Assembly: GCA_033807695.1 (NCBI GenBank)
Contig: CM066302.1
Span: 2,170,001 to 2,234,000 of the forward strand
Source of the DNA: Daedaleopsis sinensis
Lineage: Eukaryota; Basidiomycota; Agaricomycetes; Polyporales; Polyporaceae
Length of the DNA: 64,000 nt
Reading direction: 5' to 3'
Part shown: positions 33,976-47,304 of the stretch, piece after piece
Position numbering within the stretch: the stretch's first letter is position 1
How the letters are laid out: every line of letters starts with the position of its first letter
Notes under the pieces: generated by a model
Databases searched by the model: none
What the model saw: only the letters and a program-made list of their open reading frames with translations
What the model was told of the DNA's origin: nothing
Position numbers and translations under genes: made by a program

Positions 33976-36917
33976 CGAGCACGAGCACGGCACCCCATAC
34001 TTACGCATGATCGTCGGTCCCAACGGCCTCGGTGCGTGCGTCCGCGCTTCCCCTGGGACTACAGTAGCGGCCTGTCGATAGAGTTCAAGGTGCGAGATCC
34101 GGGTCTCGCTCCCAGCTGCCCAGCTGGTGTTCTCCCCATGGCCACCGCGACCGTTCACCGCTTGCCGTCTGTCGCCCAGCGTCGTCCAAATGCTCGGGCA
34201 GCCGCAACCCCTTGCCCTGCCCTGCCGTTGCCGTTGCCGTTGCGGGCTTAAGTTGCGCGAGCGCGGAGAGAGAACCGCGAGGGCTTCCAGGACGTCGACA
34301 CGATGGCCATCCTGCTCTTCTCCCGCGTGATTCCTCGAAAAGTAGAGTTGGCGCGCGAACTCGGAGACCCTGAGGCGAACCCAAAAGTGACTATGGACCG
34401 TGCCGTAAGGCTAGGATTTGGCGTACCAGTGTTCTGCGGACGAGAAAGTGGAAGACAGACGACGGGCGAGGGGCGAGGTTGCAGCTGCAGCTCGTTGCCA
34501 GCGGGCTGCGCCGTCGTGGCCCTGGTGGTCGCCGTCGCGAGGCATGCGGTGTCCGCGCGGCGTGTTGGTCACCACTGACAAGAGGGTGTGCTATCCTCGG
34601 ACGGTGCTGGGGACCGGAGAACGAGGGCCCCAATCGCGAGCCAAGGAACGCAGCTCGAGTGTGTTGCCCACAGTTCGCGAGCGCCGTGCGCGGGCGTATC
34701 TGGGCATCGCAGCGTCTGCGACGGCTGCTATGTCCAAGGAGATGCGGAGATGCAGATGCGATTGTGCGATAAGTAGCAGCGCGAGCTGCCGCCGCTCTCA
34801 GCTCTGTCGGACACCATCTCCGGCCGTTAGTGACAGACACGATGGGCACGATGGACACGAAGGACACAAGACCAGGGTCCCTGGCGCGAGAAGCCGTTCC
34901 GCGTCCCTTCCCCACTGCCGTTCGCCGTCTTCGACGTCGACCGTGGCCGTCCCTCCGTTCCGTCCGTTCTCTCGCGAGCCCTGGATGCGCCCGCGTGCAC
35001 GCTGCCGCGACGGGGGACCTGGAAGCCCTGCCTGGAGGTTGGAGCATGGCGTCCCAGCGGGCCTGAGAGCTGGCTGCATGGCGATTGGTACAGCACCTGA
35101 GAACCGAACCGCGCAAGCGACCAGGGGTGGGGGACGGACCTGATGAATGCGAACACAAGTCCGAGTCGATGCGTTCTGAATGGAGACGGAGGCTGGGCGG
35201 GGCTGGGAACGGGGCCGCCTCGAGGAGTGATGCTGTGTCGCTGAGTTACAGTAGTACGTGTTTTCCTCGATAAAGCTTCGCTACGCACCAGGCCCCAGAC
35301 TGCGCGGGGGGTCGAGGCTCTTCATTGAGCGTGCCCGCCTTCTTGTTGGTTAAGATGTCGCCTGCGCGGGTTCGCGTTCCCACATCTCCGCACTCAGCCC
35401 TATCGTGGTTCGCGAGTTCGGCGGGGTGCCCACCGTCGCAGCACGCGCACCTGTGCTCGAATCGCGGATGGCACGTTGAATGGACGCGGCCTCGAGGCTG
35501 GGCTGTCAGGAGGGCTGGAGTCGGTCGGAGAACCTGCACGCCAGAAGGACGGGCTGGCGCAGACTCTGTATACGGCTAAAGTGCGCGTATCCGTTCCGCT
35601 GGGCTGCTGGACGAGTGCTCTGGCCCGCGAGCCTCTGGGTCTTGGGGTCTGGCGTGCTCCACTCACGTCGGGGATCTGGTACTGAAAATACTCACCAATG
35701 CTCACCGTTGGGACACAGTCCAGAAGCACGAGCGCAATTCCGGGCGTGCATGGCAGGCTCGTGCTCGTGCCGGAAAGGCTACTCGGCTGGTGAAGATGCT
35801 TGAGCTTAAGGTAAAGTGCTCGATGGTGGTATCGGCGGGGCTGGTTGATGTCTGAATGTTTCCGAGCTCGCAGGTGGACCGCGTTTGGTGCGGGGCGGGC
35901 GAGTGCAGGTGCTCGGTGGGTGTGAGGGTCGGACCAAGGTCGGACTGATGGTTGTGTTGGAGGTGGAGGAGCTGGGACTCGGAGTGGCGGGGAGAGTGGC
36001 ACTGGCAGGCAGCGTGGACGCGCCCCCGGCTACAGCTGAGCCACAAGGCTTGTCGCGAATTCACCACCACCTTCTCCGCCGAAGAATCTCCCAGCCTCCC
36101 GCCGTCTCTGTTCCTCCGTTTCCAGCGGAAGGTTGTGGTCAACGTCGACTTCATCCGGACTTGTCTCCGTAAAGTCAAGCTGCGCGCGCGCGGGCCGGCG
36201 TGGACGAGACAGGAGGCCAGCACCAGCGCGAGCGCCGCGGCGGCGGTTGTGCTGCTGACGAGCGTGCCCTCGGAGGTAGGTGCAGATACGAATAGCCCAC
36301 GGCGACCGCTCTGCTGGGAATCCAATATGTGGCGGCTGCTGTAGGTGCCAATGTGATTCTGCGGATGCTCGCTCGCGCTGACCGGCCCTTTCTTCTCTGC
36401 CCTCCCGGACTCCACTGCTCACTGCTGCCAGGCGTGGCAAGACCGTGCTCAGTGAACTCGCAGAACACTCGACGCCTTACGCAAATCTCCGGACACCTAC
36501 AGGTGCGTCTTCGATCGCCATCACTTCCGTCTTACGTCGCCAGGCTGCGTATTGGTCAGGCCCTGTCCCGCGTTCGTCCCTGTAGACGTCCGGGGACACC
36601 CACTTTTTATCGGGGTGAAAATCATACTGGCGGCTCAACATGACTCGTGGCCTGGATTTTCCTGTGGTTCATCTGCGTGACATCGCGATCAGCTCTTAGG
36701 GGCAACCGCCGACGACCGCTGGGTGTAAACGACAAGCGTACCCGGGGCTGGGAGGCGCGGCACCCCTCGATTGTGGTGATCCTCGGCTTCCGCGGTGGGG
36801 GGCACCCCGTGTGCGATGGGAGTGCCGGACATGCTGCAGCCTAAGTCGCTGCTATAAGTATGCCAGGGCGGACATGGGCAGCTCAAGTGCCAGTTCCGAA
36901 TTCTAGCTTCATCCGAT

Positions 36918-37953
36918 ATGATCTCAGCCCAACGCCTCGTCGATCCCCCAGGTACGCAGGCTATCGCCCTTCCGTCCTTCTTCATGCGCTCACTGTCCGG
37001 GCGGGCTGCGCGCAGATGCCGATGTCGAGGCCGTCGTGCAACTCCTTGTCGCCGCCTTCCGCGACGGTCAGTGATTTCGTCTGATGCGCCGCAGCGGGCT
37101 CCGTGTCATTCCGTACGCCTGCAGACTTAGGGATGTCATCACTCTCTGGCGGCTCTTCCCGCCTGCAATTGGACATCTATAGACGGACCGTTCGTGCGTG
37201 CATCGCGCAGGGCGCAGTATATGTCGGTATCATCGACGGTCGAATACAAGGCGTTGCCGCGTGGATCGCCCCCGGTGAAGACTGGCAGTGCTAGTTCGTC
37301 CATTTCCGTGGCGGGATGACGCGGGCTATCTACTTACCATTCCTCCGTCCTCCGGACTACCCGTCGTAGCCAGCAAGAGGATTTCATCCGCAACCTCACG
37401 CCTTATCTCAGTGAATGGTACTCGTATCACGTATGTCTGTTATTGTTTACTTTCCTACCATTCCCTCGCTGATCGCTGATCAACACCTTTCCAAGTATGT
37501 CCCCACATATCAGGAGCTGTACAGGACCGCGTTCAGCTCCGGAGAACGTGCCCGCAGGGATGGCTGGAACCTCAAACTGCTCGGCGTGCACCCTGACTCG
37601 CAGCGCAAAGGCCTAGGGAGGCTGCTGCTGAATAGTCTATGCCAGCAGGTCAGTTCGCAGGCTCACTGCCTGCGTACAGCACGGATGACTGACCAACCGC
37701 GTTTATGACTCGTAGGCCGATGCCAGCGGGAAGAGGGTCCTGGCCGAAGTCAAGAGTCCGTACCACGTATGTCGAAGTTCACAACTATTGTCTTTCTCCA
37801 TAGCTGCTGAAACAGCATTGCAATCATTCCTTCACACAGGTGTCGTGGTTCCGCAAGTCGGGCTTCACGCACAGATCCGTGAAAAACTTCTCCTCCAAGG
37901 ACTCTGCAGGTTTCCCGTTGTGGTGCATGGTCAGGGACCAAGGCCAGCACTAA
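36918..37953 (+). CDS. GNAT-family N-acetyltransferase
   Basis: Seven exons give 206 residues: 36918-36951, 37016-37066, 37131-37287, 37370-37430, 37496-37648, 37716-37766 and 37840-37953. The GNAT fold is recognisable. It has an N-terminal helix (DADVEAVVQLLVAAF), a strand pair (GAVYVGIIDGRIQGVAAW) and the acetyl-CoA motif A LLGVHPDSQRKGLGRLLLN with its Q/R-x-x-G-x-G/A signature. A C-terminal YH-VSWFRKSGF block completes the fold. It should transfer acetyl from acetyl-CoA to an amine, but the substrate cannot be read from sequence. It belongs to a group common in basidiomycetes and usually uncharacterised. The splice at 37288 has a weak donor, and the joint there is the least certain. It stands alone between two long gene-free regions. 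Confidence 0.8.
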
Positions 37954-40900
37954 CCCCAGCCCTGGGGGGCTCCTCTCGCTCCATATCGAAGCTTCCGTGA
38001 GTCCCTTTTGCGGGCGTTGCTCCGGCGTTTCACTGACAATCGTGTCATTGTTCCCTGTTGGAGGTGTCCAGGTGTGCTACGACGAGACATTGCGTAGGTT
38101 ACATCTATAGAATGGCCGCACGCCCCAGGAAGGGTGGAGTTCACGCAATCGGTGTACAGTACTCACAACTCGGCGTGGCGGTCGCTCCCGGCCCCACCCG
38201 TCACATAATGTGTCGGAACCGTTTTGCACAAACCAGATAAGATCTTGCGTTGGTTCCTCGCCGTACCGTGATCCCGCACGGGCTGTGCGCCGCGTGCGCG
38301 AGTGTTGGACGGGGTCCCCCAGTGCACTTCAAATTGTGCACGGAGCTCGCCGAGCTCTGGCAAACTCCGCGTTGCCAAATTGCAACGCTAAGTGTATGAT
38401 GCGGTCGTCACCACGAGTCACTCACTGGGTTCTTCTGGCTGTGCGCCCTTGTCCTCCTCAGATCCGCCCTCCCAATGATGGAACAGACAGAGGATCGTCG
38501 TACGTATGCGCGGGGCAATCTGCGGTCTCACTCCCGCTGCGTACTCGCACACGACCCCCAAACTGGAGCCCTCGTCCGAGCGACGCGTACGAACCCTCAG
38601 AAGCCCCGTCTACGGCCGTACAAGGCCCCTCGATGGCCCGCGCGGGCCCTCGTGGGTCGTGTCCGCGTGCACGCGCAGAGCTCGCCGTGCGGGGAAGCAG
38701 GAAGCGTCGCACGACGCAGGCCTCGAGGGGCGATCGATGTCGGCCGACGGGCAGCAATATTCGCGCATGCAGCGAAGACGTCAGGACATGTTGTACATAA
38801 GTACAGCGCACTCGCTGGGCCTGCGGGCCGTCCGGACCCCAGAGAGAAAGAGAGGGCCGAGGCAGACAGAATGGGCATCCTCTGCACCCGGTTCGACCGA
38901 CGCCGGACCGCAAGCCCTCCGTGTGTCGCGCGGCGGAGCACGACCGTACACGGTACAGTGACTTGCGATTGCGTACTTACAGCAAGGAACGGCAATGGCG
39001 TGGTCCTGCTAGTGCGCCTGCGTACGGCATCGGGCGTGCCAAGTGCGCTCGCGGCTCCGCCGTGGCCGACGCCGTCGTAAGTAATTCACCGAAGTCCGCT
39101 GGGCTCGAGCTTCAGCCTGGCTGGATACAGCAACCGCACGGACGCGCTAGGGAGTCGGGACGGACAGACGTGCAAAGCTGCCGGCATCCCTCGGAGAGTC
39201 GAGCCACCGCGTCGCCCGATGGGACCCGATGGAGGATCGTGAGGTAATGCAGGATGAGTGCTCGATCACAGCGTAACGTAACCTCCTGTGCGGTTCGCGC
39301 TGCACTGGCACCGTGCAGATCCTCCGTCGCGGCTACCTCCGCTCGCGTTTCTGAGTGTGTTGGCCGTGTCTGGGACGTGTGCGGCGGTGTGGCACGGGCT
39401 GAGAGGAGGTGTGGAGACGAGTGCGGGCGCGGTGGCGACGATCCATTGCAAGTGGTGTGAGCGTTGTAGGCTGACCGGTCGGAGGAGTCCGTCGGACGAA
39501 CCATGTCCTGAGGGATCGCGGAAGCAAAAAACGACATCCGACCCGCCGGGTCTCCCAGGGTCTCCCTCCGACTGCATGTAAGCTGTGTCCGTTCGTTCGG
39601 AGAGGCTCAGAGAGGATCCTGGAGAGTCGGAGCTGGATGTTAAGTACTTGTCTTGTCCTATCTTGTCGATGTTAACTTCAAGTGCGGACAACCCCATAGC
39701 TGGCGACCATCCTGGACCTGTCGGGCAAAATAACATGTCATACGAAACAGTGCGCGTTTCAGCGTTGAGTGGCTGCTAACACCACGGGAAGCCTGATCAG
39801 TCGACACTTACTTGGTTGCTAGTCTAGCCCCGCTCGCGTTTGAGCATTGTCGTCTGCGAGCTGTCGAACTTTCGAACGTCGACCGCGTTCCATAGGCCTG
39901 CCACATGTCGCTGATGAACATCAAGAACAGAAGGATCCCGTCCTGCACTGTGCAGTGGCTGCCGGAAGAACAATTTGCAGCGTTGTGCGACAGACTGCAG
40001 CTCTACACGTACACCGGTTTGTACCGCTGATGCGCCCCGTGGCGGGCCATGCGTATAAACGCCAATTCTGATCAGAACGACACGATCGCAAACGGGGGGC
40101 GGAACGTCGAGTCGAAGGTCGTTCGTAATGAAAGAAGCTGAAAGAAGCCGGATGGGCCAGACCAGGCCAGACATCAGGCGCGTGGATACCCGCCACCACG
40201 AAGAGACCGTATGTGATGGTCCATGGATTCGTCGAAGGCGGGAGAAGGCTTTCAGACTCAAAATCGGTCGCGCACCGCCGCGCAGAGTCACTTGCGCACA
40301 GACTGGTATAGCCACTGTAGCCACGTACGCCGTTTGCGACAGACCGGCAGAGAGGAGTCAGGACCACTTTTGTTGAGCTCTCTACTGGTGAGAGAGATAT
40401 GTACACTTTGAGATCGCGGGGGCATCATGTTTTGGCCTAGCAGCTGGCGAGAGGGGGATCGATCAGGCTGGAGAGTACAATGCCATTGCACGGATTGGGT
40501 GCACGTACCGCACCTGCATAGAGACCTTGGTGAGACCCGGGGCGACGACAATCAGGCGGATGCAGTGCCGCCTCCCGCTCCGCCGATGGTGGCTGCAAAT
40601 CTCACTTGGGCCTTGCCTAACACGGGGCCGGGTTTGACCGAGAGTATGACGACGCGTCGAATAGCACTGACCTGCACTGACATGCACTGACAGATGCTAG
40701 CAGGCTGCATGCACTGTGCAGTCTATGTACATATGTCTCTGCGCGCATACTGCTCCGTGTTCGGAGTCGGGCGCAGCACGAGTCTGACGTATTACTTACT
40801 AGTCGTACTTCTTGAATCTTGATCGCTCTGTGCGAGTCAGACGTCATGTACACGCGTTTCAAGCGTCCTATGAGAACCATGAGCTGTATGTTCGTGACAC

Positions 40901-43133
40901 GCTGCGGCCGATGGATGCGGACGTCCTCACCACTGAATACCTCGGGGCCAGTCGGGGTACTCGCATAGAAACGATATCAGTTGCTTGCGAGATGGGGCAA
41001 CCCCTTGCATGCTTCATCGTTGTTGGGTGGCACTGGGGTACCACGTCAGGGTCCGCACAGAAGCCTGCAAGCCCACCTGTTCCATCATAGGAGTACCGAA
41101 TCCAGAGCGCAGAGGTGGAGCAGTGCTTCCAGAATCCAGCTGACCATCATGGACGTTGCCGTGGGGCAGATTGCATTCCGTCTTGAGACATGGCGTTGGC
41201 GTCCGAGTCTCGCGCAGTGGGCGAACGAGTCCGGGAGAAGGAGGAACAGTTGCGATGGTCAGATCTGCTCAGATCTGGAGGAATTTTCCGAGGTGTTGTG
41301 AGGGCCATGACGAAAGTGAAAATCGCACATCGATGAGAGCAGTTTGTTATACGAGGGTATACGCGTACTTACTTACTCTCAGATCAGTCAATTCCGGCTC
41401 ATTTTTCGAGCTCCCGTCATCCCGCCGGCACTGGCGCGACGATCCCTCTGCTGATTCCTGAATGACTGTAAGTACATGTTTGAGCGATCTCTCTCATGGA
41501 GACCGTAAGCAGAGTTCTCACTCGACAGGAGCTCAGCAACGGCTGTCCAGAGTCCAGACTCACCACCCCTCGCAGCACATCACAATCACCTTCCTACCGC
41601 GGGCGCGGGCGGTGATGCATCTGGCGTGTCCCGGTGAGGGCGCGCCCCGGGGCGCGCCTTGTCACCCTAGTTCGGAAAGGAGCGGACGACTATAACTCCC
41701 TTGGTCTTAGCCTCGGCGAAGCTGTGCGGCAAGACAGCCTATAATGGACCTGCCGACAGCCTGCCGCCGCCCGCCAAACTCGTTGAGCGACGCGGGTGTT
41801 GGAGGTCTGTGACGAAATGGGGAACCCAGACCTCCGGGAGGGGGCTCCTCAAATCCACATTGCGTCAGAGAGATGCAACCAGATGGAATCGCGATCGCGC
41901 CGACATCGGCGACAAACATAACGTACAGCTGTTATGGTTGTGCGCATATGCCGATATCCGGGGAATTCGTCTGACTGCGTCGACACGAGGACGCGGAGAA
42001 AGTGCAGAAAGAAAGAGAAGTGAGCAGGGGAGTCACAGAAAGGATGGAGAAAGAGAAATCGGACGCAGGCAAGGGGTTAAAGCGCCACGAGCCCCGAGGA
42101 CGCGGGGACGCGTTCTGCACGGGCCATCCAGAATCTGGAGCATGGTGCAGCCTGGTGCGGCTCACATGATGACCCTGCGCGTGTTGACCAACGGTGCGTG
42201 CTGGAGTCGCAGGATGTCATTGCTGCTGATAGCAAATAGCTTCGGTGTGATATCTTTGGACTGCCTGGCGACGAGCTGGCGACGGTCCCCCTTTATTCGC
42301 GAGCAGCGTCCAAAGGGAGAAGAAGAGGACGTTTGAAGACGAGGCGAGCAACGTGCAGTATTACGGGGCTTTCAAGTGCTTCCAGGAGCTCGAGCCGGGC
42401 GAGCAGGAGGCTGCAGCAGGTGGACTGCCATGCGCATTGCGACGGGGTTGAAAGGCTCGGCTCTTGCCGAAGACGCCAGGCACTCAGGGAGCACGATCCG
42501 GGGTACGGGCTGCGGCCCCCACCTTTCCTTTTTGTCTAGATGCCGTTTGTCGGGCGGTTGGTGCAGTCGACATTGACCTGCTTAGGCTCGCACAGCTCGG
42601 GGCGTACGTTCATGAAGACGAAGGGGGGCGTAAAGCCCTTACGGAACGCGAGGGGCGTCGCGGAGTGCAGAGGGGCTGGGGAGGAGCGAGCGCGCCCGAT
42701 CTCACAACGTGACGACCCTGAGCCATCTTTCCACGGGTGGCGAGGCGAGATCTGTGGATTTGTGCGGTATTTGGGAGGAAAATAATCTGGAACGCAAAGT
42801 ATGATGGCGGTGAGTCTGGGTGAATTGTGCGGACACAATTGTCTGATGAGCTTCGCGGCACTGATACGCTCTCGCAGCTCCCCTCTGGAGTCTGGAGGCT
42901 GCCGGCGAACAAGCAGACGGCTGCCACGGGCACTCAGACCTGTGCGTGAGGCTGGAGGAGGGGATTTCCGCGATAGGATTACGCGGGCGGATAATGAATA
43001 TTTCGATGGAATATTGCGGCTGGAGCTTGTGTGCTCTGCTCGCCAGCCCTTGCCATCGTTGCCTGTTTCCGCCGCGGCCGTCCAGTTGATACCGGGTCCC
43101 CTACCCGGCGGCTACGACAATCCTCCTGAGCCA
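37954..43133. other. Long gene-free region
   Basis: Over 5 kb contains no family motif or coherent exon series. I see no long terminal repeats, transposase motifs or reverse-transcriptase motifs. It may contain decayed sequence or non-coding transcription units that cannot be recognised by eye. Confidence 0.4.
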
Positions 43134-43139
43134 TATAAG
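43134..43139 (+). promoter_or_regulatory. TATA box of the bZIP gene
   Basis: TATAAG lies 72 nt upstream of the start codon at 43206. Confidence 0.55.
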
Positions 43140-43205
43140 CATCCAACTGATCCTCTTCCCGCTTTTCCAACCCCGATCGCCTTCGCTCCCCTGTTCTTAC
43201 GTTAC

Positions 43206-44438
43206 ATGACGCCCTTGTCTTCGCCCACAAACTCCCAGCGCGATGGCTCCGCGGAGCACTCGTCGTCTGGCCAGCCTTCTGCTGACCGTCCTGAACGGTC
43301 GCGCAATGCCAAAGGTGTGTTCGCGCTCCTCCACGCACCCCGCTCGACGCGTCCTCATCTCCCCCCTCCAGCCCAGGCGCGCCACCGCGCGAAGCGCAAG
43401 GCGTACATCGAGCAGGTACGCCCTACCCCCCGCGCAATCCCCGCCGTGTCGGTCACTTACCCGACGCGTATCCCTTTAAGCTCGAGCAAACGGTGACCAA
43501 GCTCCAGTCTGTCCTCGCGCTCTCCCCCGACCAGGTCGCCGCGATCCCCCCACCACTTATGCGCATACGCGAGCTCGAGCAGGAGAACGAGATGCTCCAC
43601 CGCGAGGTTGAGGAGCTCCGGAGACAGATGGAGATGAAGAACGCGCAGATGCGACCAGAGTTCCGCCGCGACACCTACACCCCCCTCCCCTCCGACGACC
43701 GCCAGTTCGACCGCGAGAACAAGCGACGGCGGACGACAGACGCGAGTGGCGTCTACATGGTAGGATCGCCCATATCCTTCGAATCACGTCGCTGACCGCC
43801 CCCCTCAGACCTCCTCCAACCACAGTCCACCCCCTCCCCTATCCATCCCCTCCATCACCGGCCAGTACTCGTCGCAAAGCCCTCCGCATAGCTCGGGCTA
43901 CGCCGCGTACTCGTCGCGCCCTCTCAACAACTACTCGTACGGCGTGCCGGGATATCCTGTGCCACCGGAGACTCCGACGTCCAGCGCGACGTCGAGTCCC
44001 TCGTTCTCGGCGAGTGTTATCTCCGTCTCTGCGGGTTGTGCTCCCCAGCAGAACTGCGCGTATTGAGAGCTCGGGATCCTAGTGACGGCATCTTTTTTTC
44101 TCACCCACAGCCCTCGGATTACGCCCCTTCCTCCTTACCATCACAATCGCATCAGCGAAATCTATCCTCTCCGTACGGTCATCCCGTTCTTCCTCTATTC
44201 TCTCACACCACATCCCAGTACGAACTTGTTAAACTAGAGGACGACCAATATACGGTACGTGTCTCCTACCCCTTGATTTTCCCTGCTCATATCAGCTGAC
44301 TCTTCTGATTTCGGCGTCCAGCACCCGAATATTCATCATACCACTACAAACAGTAGTCACTACTCGTCGGCAGTACAAGCCAGTCATGGGACGCAGCAGT
44401 CCGCCATCGCGCACTGGCAATACTCCTCTGAACGTTGA
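43206..44438 (+). CDS. bZIP transcription factor
   Basis: Six exons give about 299 residues: 43206-43314, 43372-43415, 43481-43759, 43809-44015, 44111-44254 and 44322-44438. The basic region RNAKAQARHRAKRKAYIEQ fits the bZIP consensus exactly (N-x2-[SAQ]2-x2-x-R-x-[RK]). It is split across exons 1-2, and the zipper LEQTVTKLQ... continues into RIRELEQENEMLHREVEEL with heptad leucines. The rest is Ser/Pro/Tyr-rich and disordered, a typical activation domain. It should bind DNA as a dimer in the nucleus; the target genes are unknown. A TATA box lies 72 nt upstream of the start. The donor after residue 146 (GTTATC) is weak. An alternative last exon at about 44663-44744 (SSSPSGGGGAGQ...) could replace the end if a GTACAA donor at 44370 is used. 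Confidence 0.82.
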
Positions 44439-47304
44439 CAGTTCACGAAAAATTTCGGCCTCCGAGTCGGCGCCTCCCCCCTCATTCGCATTGTATCGCT
44501 GTCATACCCGTTTCGTGCTTTCGCGCTGTGCTGTCTCCTGCTGCCTGCCCGACGTAATAATTCGCCTGCCCGCGGCGGTATGGCCCCAGACTGTATCATA
44601 ACTGTAGAATCATGGCACACATTCGGATCGTATAGGATTAACTTATTGGTCCTCCCCCCGCAGAGCAGCAGCCCATCAGGTGGTGGTGGCGCTGGCCAGG
44701 CCTCCGTCGTCGGGAAGACCCCCATCTCAGAAGGCAGCCCATGAGACGACTTCCGTATCGCAGCGCCTGCGCAGTCGGTGCGCTGCATTGCCTTATAAGC
44801 CGTGTGCGTTCTCAACCAGACAACGCCGCGCGCATTTTTTCGCCGCTATGCTCGTTAGGGCACGAAGCTGGCGCGCCAAGGTTTGATTGATCCCTGCCCC
44901 CTCCGCGCACAGTGGCTTCGCTTCTCGCCGCCCGGTCGGACCGCCCAACGCTACGCTGCCACGCGTGAGCAACGGAGGCCCCAAGAGTGGCTACCGTACC
45001 ACTCGTTCCACTCCTCCGTGCGCTAACCCGTCCCCTCATTCCTTCCCCACTGTCAGCAATGTCAAGCGTACTGCGCCTGGGGCTTGGGGACCTACGGCCT
45101 CGATGCCTGGGTTCTCTTCTATCGAGTATATATATTTAGGCTGACGCCTACCACCGACGCACGGCGATGGGTGAGGGGGTTCGTTGCCAGATTAATGCTC
45201 GGGCCTAAAGGTTTACTCCATGGATCGAGAGGCTAGCCGTTGGTGCGCACCCGTCACCGAGCCGGAGCGAGTTAGCGGGGTGCTATGGCCAGCCGGTTGC
45301 CCCCGGATGCGCTCCTCCGCGCGATAGCACACCCAGTTTGTGCTAGAGGTTCCTGGCGAGGACGGTGTCTATACGGCAATTCCAAGTAAGGCGCACCCAG
45401 CCCGGGGTCCGCACACGGAGAACCATGATGCTCACCAGAGTTAACTTTTATTCCATCCGCGCCGCCCGCGCGCCGTCGGCCATCCGGGACACCGTGCACG
45501 AGTGTGCACGGTGCACACGATGCGTGCGTCGGATGGTGTGCGCACCGGGCCCCCGACCGTGAACCTGTTGCTAGGCCACTCTGCGGCATTCGCATCTGCC
45601 CGGGGGGTGCGGCACGCTGCACAGGAGGTACACACCGCGCACCGGCCCTGGGCCTCGAATGCGGAAATGAATGCGCATTGCTGTGTACAGACCCAGCGCG
45701 CACCGACTTTATTCTCAGCAGGAAGCTCGCCCAATCGCGGCCAGGCCCTCGACGGCCGGCAGGCCCTCGGCAACGTCCTCGATCTCCGTGAAGACTGAGT
45801 GCTGAGCATTCAGAGTTCACCGATGCAGCGCGCGCACTTGGGTCGCCGGCTCGAGCCCGATCTCCCCACCGCGTTCCCACTGCGTGCCATGTTGCTGCCA
45901 CGGCTAGTCCCCCAGCACTCTAAGCCCAATCAGCTCCCCGACAGGGCTCAGGCGTATCGCCCCGGGCGAGGGCACAGAGGTGGAGGCGGAGCCCCCGCAT
46001 GCAAATGCGAGCAGCCCTACTGTGATAGCCGAGTGACAGTTGCGACTCGCAGTGCACACCTTCTCAGCCTAAGTAAGTGACTGTGGGCGGACAGACCCTG
46101 GCCCGGCGTGCGTCACCACCTTCGTATGAGAAGGTGGCGGAGCCCCGTCGACCGCATCTGCCAGAACCAGACACGCCAATCCCGCCCCATATCAGTACGT
46201 ATCTCGGACTCGTGCACACGAGCTCTGGCACTCACCCAGCGTCGAGCAGAACCGTATTGGTACGGCTGCGTGAAAGAGCTTGCTGCCGGATGTCCTGTTC
46301 GCAGCCAGGACGTGATAGGCCCGTCGACGTCCTGACCCACGCGTGCGAGATACGCCGGTCAGGACCGTAGGGCCGACGCGCATTCCGAATTCCAGCCCAC
46401 GATCTCGAGCAGGTAGGAGCCACCTGAGACGCGTTCGCGACCTTTTCCTCGGAGCTTGCTACGGCCATCTCTGTCAGATAGTCTTTGGACCGCCTGAGTG
46501 GACCGATACTGACCACCTGAGCAGTTCGCCGTGCTTCGTGCGCTAGCACGGGCCCCATGGCAGCGTGGCCCGCTTCGCTGGAGGGAGCTTCGGACGGAGC
46601 CCTCCGCCGAGCGGTCCCGTCCTTCTCGCCGCTGTAGGTCCACGAAACAAAGCTTGGGGCGGATGCCGAAGTTTCCGTATAGCAGCAAGATGAACGCGAT
46701 ATCGAGCTTCCCTGTCACGACGCTGAGAATTATCACCACATGAGCAGGGAAGCGATCCTGCGAGCGCGTCAATGAGGCACCGCGACGCTGATCATCTCCA
46801 TCCAGCGCCGCTTGTGAGACGTCGCGCGCACCTGAGCCGACACGGCTTGCAGACTAGAGCCGTAGAGACTGGCGCCGCTGATGATAGCGCAGAAGCTACG
46901 AGACAAGGTTCAACTCAGTCAAGGTGGGCATTGGCGAGAGCAAGGGGGTCGCATGCCTGGATCCGAAGCGCCTTCGGCGCGAACGTTATAGCGGTTCGAT
47001 CGTCCTCATCCCGGCCTTCAAGGAGGGCAAAAGTCTCGGTTTACAAGACAGAATGTGCTGAGGGACGAGGTTGGACTCACTGATATGGTTTGAGCTCGGT
47101 TTGCGCCTTGACCTTCGATGTCGCGCCCTATTGTCCCAAAAAGGCATTGTTCGCCATGTGCGCACGCCGCCACGCGCCGCGGCGACAAAGCCAAAGCTAA
47201 CCATCTCCTTTGACGACCACAACTCAACCTCGCCCTGCATGCTACCTGAGCAACCCACGAAACTACACACCACCACCCCACCGCCGCTCGCGACACCCTG
47301 GGGC
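44439..47304. other. Gene-free region
   Basis: Apart from a possible alternative bZIP 3' exon at 44663-44744, no gene is recognised in this 2.9 kb. A minus-strand stretch near 46640-46760 encodes a hydrophobic segment but has no supporting motif. Confidence 0.4.

Larger units (their letters stand above)
32313..36917. other. Long gene-free region
   Basis: About 4.6 kb contains many GC-rich open frames on both strands, but none with a family motif or a consistent exon chain. It contains CCTGAGG heptamer arrays in opposite orientation at 32825 and 33955. A hydrophobic stretch on the minus strand near 36200-36290 is not convincing. Confidence 0.4.

Noticed and set aside
35702..36415. 237-codon minus-strand frame with a hydrophobic segment
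   Set aside because: No motif or splice support; competing frames overlap it on both strands.
37954..43133. Possible transposable element in the long gene-free region
   Set aside because: No terminal repeats, target-site duplication, transposase, integrase or reverse-transcriptase motif could be seen by eye.
46359..46772. Minus-strand frame with a hydrophobic stretch near 46700
   Set aside because: The remaining residues are basic, low-information sequence, and no family or exon chain was found.
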